Shown: piece by piece, positions 6,987 to 13,562 of the stretch
How positions within the stretch are numbered: the first letter of the stretch is position 1
Layout: each line of letters opens with the position of its first letter
NCBI GenBank assembly: GCA_021730835.1
Contig: JAKFYP010000032.1
Location: 1-15,575, forward strand
Reading direction: 5' to 3'
DNA length: 15,575 nt
Source of the DNA: Alphaproteobacteria bacterium
GTDB lineage: Bacteria; Pseudomonadota; Alphaproteobacteria; Rickettsiales; UBA998
The notes under the pieces: model-generated
Databases searched by the model: none
What the model saw: the letters and a program-made list of their open reading frames with translations, nothing else
What the model was told of the DNA's origin: nothing
Translations under genes and position numbers: made by a program

Positions 6987-7946
6987 TTATCCGGTTTCCG
7001 TCTGACGCTCGGGGATATCCGGCTCAGGCGGCAGCTTGAAGCGGGTGCGTTCGGTCGTCACGGTCAGCGGGATGACCCGGCAGTCGCGCAGGCGTTGCAG
7101 CGTAACGATCAGTTCCTCGACCAGATGTTCCGGTGCCGACGCCCCGGCGGTAATCCCGAGCGAAGCGATACCCTCCAGCCACGCTGGATTAAAGGCGGCG
7201 GCTTCGGGAATCAGGTGGGAGCGGATGCCCATTTCCGTTCCGAGGTCGCGCAGGCGGCTTGAATTGGAGCTGTTCTCCGCGCCGATGACCAGCAGCAGAT
7301 CGGCTTTCCCGGCCAGCGCCCGCACGGCGTTCTGGCGGTTTTGCGTGGCGTAGCAGATATCGCGCAGGGCCGGGCCCATGATCGTCGGGAAGCGCTCCGT
7401 CAGCACGGCAATAATCTCCCGCGTATCGTCCACGCTGAGTGTCGTTTGGGTAACGTAAGCCAGCCGGTTTGGATCATCCACTTCGAGATGCCGGGCTTCT
7501 TCGGCGCTTTGCACCAACAGTACCCTGCCGCGTACCCTGCCGCTGGTTCCCTCGACTTCGGGGTGTCCCGCATGGCCGATGAGAATGATCTGGCGACCCA
7601 GCCCCTCGTAACGCTGCGCCTCGTAATGCACCTTGGTGACCAGCGGGCAGGTCGCGTCAATGACCGGCAGGTCGCGGCGCTTCGCCTCCGCCTCGACTGC
7701 TTCGGCGATGCCGTGCGCCGAGAATACGGTAATCGCGCCGTCGGGAATATCGGCCACCTCGTCAACGAATATCACGCCGCGGCGCTTGAGGTCATCCACC
7801 ACCCAGCGGTTATGGACGATCTCATGGCGCACATAGACCGGCGGGCCGTATTTCCACAGCGCCCGCTCGACGATTTCCACGGCGCGCTCTACCCCGGCGC
7901 AAAAGCCGCGTGGTTCGCACAGATGGATGGTCAGGGGGGGGAGCAT
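6987..7946 (-). CDS. ispH: 4-hydroxy-3-methylbut-2-enyl diphosphate reductase
   Basis: This iron-sulfur enzyme makes IPP and DMAPP from HMBPP, the last step of the MEP isoprenoid pathway. The product is 319 residues, the usual length. The three cluster cysteines are visible: C16 in EPRGFCAGV, C100 in DATCPLV and C198 in RDICYATQNR. Substrate-binding blocks include H45 in RHEIVHN, H78 in FSAHG, HPEVEGT, TQTTLS and GAENSSNS. The first ATG (7946) is used, giving MLPPLTIHLCEPRG. No Shine-Dalgarno sequence precedes it: the leader is the repeat cluster described separately. It follows astA on the same strand after about 150 bp. Confidence 0.95.
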   Translation of the reverse strand: MLPPLTIHLCEPRGFCAGVERAVEIVERALWKYGPPVYVRHEIVHNRWVVDDLKRRGVIFVDEVADIPDGAITVFSAHGIAEAVEAEAKRRDLPVIDATCPLVTKVHYEAQRYEGLGRQIILIGHAGHPEVEGTSGRVRGRVLLVQSAEEARHLEVDDPNRLAYVTQTTLSVDDTREIIAVLTERFPTIMGPALRDICYATQNRQNAVRALAGKADLLLVIGAENSSNSSRLRDLGTEMGIRSHLIPEAAAFNPAWLEGIASLGITAGASAPEHLVEELIVTLQRLRDCRVIPLTVTTERTRFKLPPEPDIPERQTETG

Positions 7947-7951
7947 TTTTT

Positions 7952-8100
7952 CAGGTTACAGGTTTTAGGTTATAGGTTTTAGGAATCAGGTTACAGGTTT
8001 TAGGGAAAACAGCCTGATCCTAAAGTTTCTTGTACCCGACACCCCATCCCCCATCCCCTGCTAAAACCTAAAACCTATAACCTGTAACCTGATTCCTAAA
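7952..8100. repeat. Degenerate AGGTT-type repeat cluster with inverted arms
   Basis: The left arm (7952-8004) is made of units such as CAGGTTACAGGTTTTAGG, repeated with a period near 35. The right arm (8061-8100) carries the same units inverted. A 22 bp stretch at 7978-7999 is the exact inverse of 8079-8100. The spacer between them has another partial unit (CCTGATCCTAAAG, 8013-8025) and a C-rich run. It begins just upstream of the ispH ATG and includes the astA stop codon (8096-8098). There is no CRISPR-like spacer regularity and no ORF. Confidence 0.75.
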
Positions 8101-9106
8101 GCCGTACACAGCGCACGGTGTCACCTTTGCCGACGCCCAGCCACAGGGTGACGTGCTCGGATAAGGTCAGCGTTTCCTCTTCCGGGGGCAGGCGGCCCAC
8201 GCAGGAGCGAAAATGCGCCATATCCCCGGCGGAGAAGATATATTTCTCTCCCTCAGTGCGCGGCACGATCTTCCCGACCTGCCCGACTCTGCTTTCCGCG
8301 ATGGTGCGAATCGTGCCGAAACGCGCTTCCAGCGTCGGCCCGCCGTCGAAAATATCGAGATAATCGTTCCAGAAGAAGCCTTCTTTCTCCAGCATCGCCT
8401 TAGCCGGTTCGCTGGAGGGGTAGGGCTGGCCGATGACTTCCTGCGCCGCCTTGGGCAGCAAATTGACGTAAATCGGGTATTTGGGCATCAGGTCGGTGAT
8501 GAACTGATTGCCCTGCGTCGCATTGACGTAATCGGCGCGGGAGAATTCCATACGGAAGAAATGCCGGGCGATGCCGTCGTAAAACGGGGAGTTGCCGTCC
8601 TTATCATGAACGCCGCGAATCTCCGAGATTACCCGCTCGTCGAAGCGCTCGCGGAACTGGGCCATGAACAGAAACCGCATGCGCGAGAGGAAGCGCCCGA
8701 TACGGTCGCGGCGGTATTCGGGCAGTAAAAACAGCGAGCCGATTTCGGTAGCGCCCGTGTAGTCGTTGACGATGGAAAGCACTTTTTGCACCGAAAAAAT
8801 ATCCAGCTCCCGCGAAGCTTGCGTGATGGTGGACAGCAGGTAGGAATAAAACGGCTGGCGAAGCCCCACTTTCGCCTTGATCCCGGCGATGCCGACGACA
8901 AGATTGTTTTCGGGATCAACCAGCGCGAAAAGGTAGCTCTCATCGCCCGGATGTGCCGCCTGCCCGGCGAAGCTCGCCGCCGCTTTTTCCACTTTGGCCC
9001 GCAGCACACCGGCATCGGGCGGCAGCGAGGTCATGCCGAACCCGGCCTTTTGCGCCAGCTCAAGCACGACATCGTGATCGGTCAGGGTTATTGGCCGGAC
9101 ATACAT
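8096..9106 (-). CDS. astA: Arginine N-succinyltransferase
   Basis: This enzyme transfers succinyl from succinyl-CoA to the alpha-amino group of arginine, the first step of the AST route of arginine degradation. The product is 336 residues, in the family range. Family blocks in order are MYVRPITLTDHDVVLELA, EIGSLFLLPEYR, RFLFMAQFRERFDERVISE, IRGVHDKDGNSPFYDGIARH, FRMEFSRADY, ITDLMPKYPIYVNLLP, and YLDIFDGGPTLEARFGTIRT. The start at 9106 has GAGGAGAGAG four bases upstream, and that site overlaps the bioB stop, so the two genes are probably translated from one mRNA. The stop codon lies inside the repeat cluster. No astB, astC, astD or astE is in the window, so the pathway is not shown to be complete. 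Confidence 0.92.
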   Translation of the reverse strand: MYVRPITLTDHDVVLELAQKAGFGMTSLPPDAGVLRAKVEKAAASFAGQAAHPGDESYLFALVDPENNLVVGIAGIKAKVGLRQPFYSYLLSTITQASRELDIFSVQKVLSIVNDYTGATEIGSLFLLPEYRRDRIGRFLSRMRFLFMAQFRERFDERVISEIRGVHDKDGNSPFYDGIARHFFRMEFSRADYVNATQGNQFITDLMPKYPIYVNLLPKAAQEVIGQPYPSSEPAKAMLEKEGFFWNDYLDIFDGGPTLEARFGTIRTIAESRVGQVGKIVPRTEGEKYIFSAGDMAHFRSCVGRLPPEEETLTLSEHVTLWLGVGKGDTVRCVRL

Positions 9107-9118
9107 AAGGCTCTCTCC

Positions 9119-10123
9119 TCACGCGGCATTCGCGTGCCCCTTCTCTTTGGCTTTTGCCGGGGCGGCCCGCATGCCGAGCGCCGCGAGCAGCGCCTGATCC
9201 TCATGTTCCGCCGGGTTGGGCGTAGTCAGGAGCTTCTCGCCATAGAAAATCGAATTGGCCCCGGCGAAGAAACATAGCGCCTGCATGGCGGCGTCCATCG
9301 CCTCACGGCCTGCCGATAGCCGTACCTGCGAGCGCGGCATCAGGATGCGGGCGGTCGCTATGGTACGCACGAATTCCAGCGGATCGAGCGTATCCGTGCC
9401 CGCCAGCGGCGTGCCTTCGACCCGCACCAGCAGATTGATCGGCACGCTTTCGGGATGCACCGGCAGCGTCGCCAGCGTATGCAGCAAAGCTGCGCGGTCT
9501 TCGCGGGATTCGCCCATTCCGGCGATGCCGCCGCAGCAGACTTTCATTCCGGCTTCGCGTACATGGCGCAAGGTCTCCAGCCGCTCGCGGTAGCTGCGCG
9601 TCGTGATAATCTCTCCGTAAAACGCTTCCGAAGTGTCGAGGTTGTGGTTGTAGTAATCCAGCCCCGCCGCGCTCAGCCGCTCCGCCTGATGCGCATCCAG
9701 CATACCCAGCGTCATGCAGGTCTCAAGCCCTTCTTGCCGGACGGTGGCAATCATCTCTTCAAGCATGGGCAGGTCGCGCTCTTTGGGCGAGCGCCACGCC
9801 GCGCCCATGCAAAACCGGCTGGCCCCGGCGGCTTTGGCCTGCCGCGCCGCCTCGCGCACCGCATCGGCCCGCATCAGCTTGCCCGCCTGCAATCCGGTAT
9901 CGAAATGCGCGCTCTGCGGGCAGTATTTGCAATCCTCGGGACAGCCGCCGGTTTTGATGCTAAGCAGGGTGGAAACCTGTACCTCGCTTGGGTCGAACGC
10001 CGCCCGGTGGACGCTGTGCGCCCGGTAGAGCAGATCGGCAAACGGCAATTCCATCAGCGCCGTGACTTCGGGCATCGTCCAGTCATGACGGGGCAGGTGA
10101 GGGGGAATATTTTCAGCGAACAT
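9119..10123 (-). CDS. bioB: Biotin synthase
   Basis: This radical-SAM enzyme inserts sulfur into dethiobiotin to form biotin. With the start at 10123 the product is 334 residues. That ATG (MFAENIPP) has AGGAA a few bases upstream; the earlier in-frame ATG at 10153 would overlap bioF and lacks such a site. The radical-SAM cluster is C61, C65 and C68 in GGCPEDCKYCPQ. The substrate and second-cluster region shows YNHNLDTSEAFY, CCGGIAGMGESREDR and RLSAGREAM, as expected for the [2Fe-2S] ligands. The C-terminal tail is rich in Ala and Lys. It is followed after 12 bp by astA, an unusual operon partner, and diverges from bioF. Confidence 0.96.
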   Translation of the reverse strand: MFAENIPPHLPRHDWTMPEVTALMELPFADLLYRAHSVHRAAFDPSEVQVSTLLSIKTGGCPEDCKYCPQSAHFDTGLQAGKLMRADAVREAARQAKAAGASRFCMGAAWRSPKERDLPMLEEMIATVRQEGLETCMTLGMLDAHQAERLSAAGLDYYNHNLDTSEAFYGEIITTRSYRERLETLRHVREAGMKVCCGGIAGMGESREDRAALLHTLATLPVHPESVPINLLVRVEGTPLAGTDTLDPLEFVRTIATARILMPRSQVRLSAGREAMDAAMQALCFFAGANSIFYGEKLLTTPNPAEHEDQALLAALGMRAAPAKAKEKGHANAA

Positions 10124-10151
10124 GGCTTTCCTATAGCATAAACAACGCATC
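10124..10151. promoter_or_regulatory. 28 bp divergent bioB-bioF gap
   Basis: Only 28 bp separate the two start codons. The gap holds the bioB ribosome binding site (minus strand) and an AT-rich core (CTATAGCATAAAC). There is no room for two separate promoters, so at least one must lie inside the opposing coding region. I see no recognisable BirA-type or BioR-type palindrome and do not claim one. Confidence 0.4.
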
Positions 10152-11297
10152 ATGCCAGCATTAGATACGGTACTGAACGGGCGGATCGAAGCCCTGCATA
10201 AGGCGCACCGGCAACGCCGCCTGCATGCCGTGACCCCGCTGGGACAGGCCCGGGTGGAAAAGGACGGGCGGACGCTTATCTCTTTCAGCGGAAACGATTA
10301 TTTCGGCCTGTCTCAGCATGCCGGGGTCAGGGCGGCGGCGATTGAGGCGATTGAGCGATACGGGGCAGGGGCAGGGGCGTCGCGGCTGGTTTGCGGCAAC
10401 GGCCCGCTTTACGGCGAGTTGGAGGCGGCGCTGGCCGAAGAGAAGAGGACGCAGGGAACGTGCGTGCTCGGCAGCGGGTATCTGGCCAATCTTGCCGCGA
10501 TAGCCACGCTGGCCGGGCCGGGTGACCTGATATTGTCCGACCGGCTTTCCCATGCCAGCCTGCTCGATGCGGCGCGGCTCTCGGGAGCGCGATTTACGCG
10601 GTTTAGGCATAACGATATGGCCGATCTGAGGCGGTTGCTGGCGAAGCGGGCGCAATATCGCTATTGCCTGATCGTCACGGAAAGCGTCTTCAGCATGGAC
10701 GGTGATTGCGCCCCTCTGCCGGAAATCGCGGCGCTGGCGGCGGAGCATGATAGCTGGCTGGTATGCGACGACGCGCACGGGCTGGGGATCGTGGAGCCGG
10801 ATGCCCTGCCGTGCCCGGTGATCCATATCGGCACGCTCTCCAAGGGGCTGGGGGCTTACGGCGGGTATATCGCCGGTTCCGCCACACTGATGGCATATCT
10901 GCATACGGCGGCGCGGCCCCTGATATATTCGACCGCCCTGCCGCCCCCGGTGCTGGCAGCGGCGCTGGCGGCGCTGCGGATATTGCAAGGCGATGCAGCA
11001 TTGCGGGAGCGTCCGCTGGCGCTGGCCCGGCTGTTTGCCCGCAAAGCGGGGCTAAAAGAGCCGCAAAGTCCGATCGTGCCGGTAATTCTTGGCGATGCGG
11101 CGCGCACGCTGGAAGCCGCCGCCGCTCTTGAGGAGGCCGGGTATCTGGTGGCAGCCATCCGTCCCCCGACCGTACCGGAGGGGACTTCCCGCCTGCGCTT
11201 TTCCTTCTCGGCGTTGCACGGAGAGGGAGAGGTGGAGGCGCTATCCCTTGCGTTGAAGAAAATAATTGGCCGTCCCCCCCTTCACAAACCCGCGTAA
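10152..11297 (+). CDS. bioF: 8-amino-7-oxononanoate synthase
   Basis: This PLP enzyme condenses pimeloyl-thioester with alanine to give KAPA, the first ring-forming step in biotin synthesis. It is 381 residues, typical of BioF. Blocks in order are SFSGNDYFGLSQH, GASRLVCGNGPLYGELE, LSDRLSHASLLDAARLSGA, RHNDM, VTESVFSMDGDCAPL, VCDDAHGLGIVE, and IGTLSKGLGAYGGYIAGS, with Schiff-base lysine K231. It could be confused with 2-amino-3-ketobutyrate ligase or ALA synthase, but its neighbour bioB and these motifs favour BioF. No good ribosome binding site precedes the ATG. Its last bases carry the -35 box of the tmRNA promoter. Confidence 0.93.
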   Translation: MPALDTVLNGRIEALHKAHRQRRLHAVTPLGQARVEKDGRTLISFSGNDYFGLSQHAGVRAAAIEAIERYGAGAGASRLVCGNGPLYGELEAALAEEKRTQGTCVLGSGYLANLAAIATLAGPGDLILSDRLSHASLLDAARLSGARFTRFRHNDMADLRRLLAKRAQYRYCLIVTESVFSMDGDCAPLPEIAALAAEHDSWLVCDDAHGLGIVEPDALPCPVIHIGTLSKGLGAYGGYIAGSATLMAYLHTAARPLIYSTALPPPVLAAALAALRILQGDAALRERPLALARLFARKAGLKEPQSPIVPVILGDAARTLEAAAALEEAGYLVAAIRPPTVPEGTSRLRFSFSALHGEGEVEALSLALKKIIGRPPLHKPA

Positions 11298-11309
11298 ACC
11301 CGCTATATT
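11281..11309 (+). promoter_or_regulatory. Sigma70-type promoter of the tmRNA gene
   Basis: TTCACA (11281-11286) and TATATT (11304-11309) each match five of six consensus bases and are spaced exactly 17 bp. Transcription would begin near 11316, just before the acceptor piece. The -35 box lies inside the last codons of bioF. Confidence 0.75.
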
Positions 11310-11315
11310 AGTACT

Positions 11316-11392
11316 GCCGCTTTGCGGCTATGGCGATAAACGACGTATTGGAATAAGCGGATCGGACCCGGGGGCAGAACCCGGCGCCTCCA
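11316..11392 (+). ncRNA. tmRNA acceptor piece
   Basis: This is the alanine-accepting half. It opens with the hairpin GCCGC-TTT-GCGGC (11316-11328) and ends with the T-arm, the 3' strand of the acceptor stem and discriminator A11392. The 5' end is inferred from the promoter spacing, and the 3' end from stem pairing. Confidence 0.8.
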
Positions 11393-11445
11393 CCCAAGTT
11401 CACAGGAAACGGCACGCTAGGCGATTGCTACAGGTGAATTTCGGT
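11393..11445 (+). other. Intervening segment removed from the tmRNA precursor
   Basis: These 53 bases separate the discriminator of the acceptor half from the first G of the coding half. In two-piece tmRNAs this part is excised during maturation, probably by RNase P at the coding-half 5' end. The limits follow from the acceptor-stem pairing. Confidence 0.7.
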
Positions 11446-11670
11446 GGGGGCGACTCAGCATCGACGGACGTGGTAAAGGATGGGTTTTCGCCCGGGATGA
11501 TTCCGACGTTACCGGATCAAAATCACAAGTGCTAACGATAACGAAGCACTCGTTGCGGCTAACGACAATCATGTCGCCGCCGTTGCTGTTGCTGCCTAAT
11601 TGGCGGTATAGCAGCGCTTAGCGCAACGCGGCCCGGGGGGCGCCGGGCAACAGAAGCCCCCCATAACCCT
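11446..11670 (+). ncRNA. tmRNA coding piece
   Basis: This half starts GGGGGCGACTCAGCATCGAC, resembling the conserved 5' end of one-piece tmRNAs. It carries the tag reading frame and, downstream, the pseudoknot with stem 1 GCCCGG/CCGGGC (11631-11636, 11643-11648) and stem 2 GGGGC/GCCCC (11637-11641, 11656-11660). The 3' end near 11670 is uncertain. Confidence 0.8.
11531..11599 (+). other. tmRNA tag reading frame, 22 codons
   Basis: From the likely resume codon GCT the frame encodes ANDNEALVA followed by ANDNHVAAVAVAA, then TAA. With the alanine carried by tmRNA, each ANDN is preceded by Ala. The last 14 residues, AANDNHVAAVAVAA, align residue for residue with the known Caulobacter tag AANDNFAEEFAVAA, so the first nine codons look like an added copy of the adaptor-binding part. 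Confidence 0.85.
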
Positions 11671-11685
11671 AATTGCGGATGATAT

Positions 11686-12186
11686 ATGAAGCAAGACGGC
11701 AAGCCTACGAAGACCATTGACTATTCCGCCTATATTGACGCGGCGATGCGGGGTGTGGTGCGCCGGGTGCTTGAGCAGGTGGCCGGTGAGGGGCTGCCGG
11801 GTGAGCATCATTGCTATATTTCTTTCGATACGACGCATCCGGCGGTGCGTATTTCCCCGCAGATGCGCGAGCGCTATCCGCGTGAGATGACGGTGGTGCT
11901 GCAACACCAGTTCTGGGATCTGAAAGTCGGGCGTGACGGATTCTCGGTGATGCTGAGTTTCGCCAATATCCCCGAACGACTGGATATTCCGTTTGCGGCG
12001 ATGACGGCGTTTGCCGATCCGAGCATCAAATTCGGATTGCAATTTCACGCCGCGACGGATGACGATGGCAGCCTGCCGCCGGATACCTCGTTTGATGACG
12101 CGCACCCCAGAGCCGATAACGGCGCTCCGGACAAGGGTGGCGCGGGAGCCGATGTTATTTCACTCGAAGCCTTCCGCAAGAAGTAA
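11686..12186 (+). CDS. sspB: SspB-family ClpXP adaptor (alphaproteobacterial)
   Basis: SspB binds ssrA-tagged proteins and hands them to ClpXP for degradation. The product is 166 residues. The folded part (about 8-120) shows IDYSAYIDAAMRGVVRRVL, HHCYISFDTTHPAVRIS, MTVVLQHQFWDLKV, FSVMLSFANIPERLDIPFAA, and FADPSIKFGLQF, which are hallmarks of this family. A Gly/Asp/Ala-rich linker (about 121-155) leads to the C-terminal VISLEAFRKK, the position of the ClpX-binding tail. The ATG at 11686 has only a weak upstream site. It begins 16 bp after the estimated tmRNA 3' end, with no terminator between, so read-through from the strong ssrA promoter is likely. Confidence 0.9.
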   Translation: MKQDGKPTKTIDYSAYIDAAMRGVVRRVLEQVAGEGLPGEHHCYISFDTTHPAVRISPQMRERYPREMTVVLQHQFWDLKVGRDGFSVMLSFANIPERLDIPFAAMTAFADPSIKFGLQFHAATDDDGSLPPDTSFDDAHPRADNGAPDKGGAGADVISLEAFRKK

Positions 12187-12257
12187 CGCGCCGGTCTTGT
12201 GTCTCACCGGCTGATCCCCTGACAGTTTGCGGAAAAACTATTTTGACGGGTGGCGCG

Positions 12258-13562
12258 ATGCAGACTGAAACCTACCTCCCCTATCTTTCCCGTATCCGCG
12301 AGCAGGAACGCGAAATGATCCAGTTGACGTTTGACTGGTCGGCAATCAACTCGGGCAGCTACCACACCGAAGGGCTGGCGCGGATGATCGAAGCGCTCGA
12401 TGAGCGGTTTCACTGGCTGGGCGGGCAATCCGAGCGGCTCGATTTGCCGCCGATGGCCTCAGTCAATGCGAGGGGAGAGATCGAGGAAATTGCGCTTGGG
12501 CAGGCGTTGCGTATCCGCAAGCGCCCCGAGGCGAAGCTGCAAATTTTCCTCGGCGGGCATATGGATACGGTGTTTGGCAGGGATCACCCGTTCCAGATGC
12601 CGCGCTACCTCAATGCCGACGGCAACCCGTTGGGTAATGAATGGGGTGAGAATATGCGGCTTAACGGCCCCGGCGCGGCTGATCTCAAGGGCGGGCTGGT
12701 GGTTATGCTCAAGGCGCTCGAAGTGCTGGAGGCCAGCCCGTGGGCAGAGCGTGTCGGTTGGGAAATCCTGATCAATCCGGACGAGGAAATCGGCTCCATC
12801 GGTTCTGCCCCCCTGCTGGCGGAGGCGGCGAAGCGGTGTCATCTCGGGCTGGTCTATGAGCCGTCCCTGCCCGATGGTACGTTGGTTTCGTCGCGCAAAG
12901 GCAGTGGTAATTTCACGCTGGTGGCGCGGGGAAGAGCGGCGCATGCCGGGCGGGAGCATCATCTCGGCCGCAACGCCATTGCGGGCCTTGCCGCTGCGAC
13001 GCTGGCGATTGGCGCGCTTAACGGCCAGCGCGAGGGGGTGACGATCAATCCCGGCAAGATCGAAGGGGGAGGGGCGGTCAATGTCGTGCCCGATCTGGCT
13101 ATATTGCGCTTTAACGTGCGGATGCCGTCTCGGGACGATCAGGCATGGCTGGCGATGGAACTGGCACGCATCGTTGAGACACTCAATCAGGGAAAAAACC
13201 CCTGTCTCGAAGCGATCGGCGACGGGGCGTTGATTTCCGATATTTCCTACGAACTACATGGCGGGTTTACCCGTCCGCCCAAAGAGATCAGCGAAGGTAT
13301 CCGCCGCTTGCAGGCAGCGATTGAGTGTTGCGGCGCGGCTATCGGAACCGCCATATCCTGGCAGGCGACCGGCGGATGCTGCGATGGCAATAACCTCGCG
13401 GCGCACGGCCTGCCCAATATTGACACGCTTGGGGTGCGTGGGGCACATATCCATTGTGATCGGGAATATGCACTGCTGGATTCACTGGCGGAGCGGGCCA
13501 AGCTCTCCGCTTTGCTGCTGATGGGTTTCGCCAGCGGGGAGATTGTCTGGCCCCATGCCTAA
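12258..13562 (+). CDS. M20-family zinc hydrolase (carboxypeptidase/deacylase)
   Basis: This is a two-domain amidohydrolase of the M20 family, which includes glutamate carboxypeptidase, ArgE and DapE. With the ATG at 12258 it is 434 residues; a TTG at 12243 is possible but less likely. Metal and catalytic residues are H101 and D103 in GGHMDTV, D142 in GPGAADLKGG, E176 and E177 in PDEEIGS, E201 in YEPSL and a late His in GAHIHCDREY. The lid domain shows RGRAAHAGREHHLGRNAI. There is no signal peptide, so it is cytosolic. The substrate is not readable from sequence. Similar hydrolases sit beside astA in some bacteria, which hints at acylated amino acids; that is inference. Its stop overlaps the convergent downstream gene by 4 bp. 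Confidence 0.87.
   Translation: MQTETYLPYLSRIREQEREMIQLTFDWSAINSGSYHTEGLARMIEALDERFHWLGGQSERLDLPPMASVNARGEIEEIALGQALRIRKRPEAKLQIFLGGHMDTVFGRDHPFQMPRYLNADGNPLGNEWGENMRLNGPGAADLKGGLVVMLKALEVLEASPWAERVGWEILINPDEEIGSIGSAPLLAEAAKRCHLGLVYEPSLPDGTLVSSRKGSGNFTLVARGRAAHAGREHHLGRNAIAGLAAATLAIGALNGQREGVTINPGKIEGGGAVNVVPDLAILRFNVRMPSRDDQAWLAMELARIVETLNQGKNPCLEAIGDGALISDISYELHGGFTRPPKEISEGIRRLQAAIECCGAAIGTAISWQATGGCCDGNNLAAHGLPNIDTLGVRGAHIHCDREYALLDSLAERAKLSALLLMGFASGEIVWPHA

Larger units (their letters stand above)
11316..11670 (+). ncRNA. ssrA: Circularly permuted two-piece tmRNA (alphaproteobacterial type)
   Basis: tmRNA rescues stalled ribosomes and adds a degradation tag. Here the gene is permuted: the acceptor half comes first (about 11316-11392), then an intervening segment (about 11393-11445), then the coding half (about 11446-11670). 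The two halves pair as a 7 bp acceptor stem: GGGGGCG (11446-11452) with CGCCTCC (11385-11391), one G-U pair. The T-stem is CCGGG/CCCGG (11368-11372, 11380-11384) with a 7-base GGCAGAA loop. The A at 11392 is the discriminator; CCA is not encoded cleanly (CCCA follows) and would be added. The tag frame runs 11531-11599. After it, an H-type pseudoknot can be drawn from 11631-11648 and 11656-11660. Exact processed ends are estimates. Confidence 0.93.

Noticed and set aside
7952..8100. CRISPR array
   Set aside because: The repeats are short, degenerate, partly inverted and lack regular unique spacers; no cas gene is nearby.
10124..10153. bioB start at 10153 overlapping bioF
   Set aside because: The ATG at 10123 has an AGGAA ribosome site; the upstream ATG has none and adds residues unlike the family.
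11266..11535. 89-residue ORF across the tmRNA locus
   Set aside because: It coincides with the acceptor piece and 5' coding piece of tmRNA, whose structure explains the sequence.
11596..12105. Antisense ORF of 169 residues over ssrA and sspB
   Set aside because: It runs through the tmRNA pseudoknot and opposite a well-supported SspB; no recognisable protein features.
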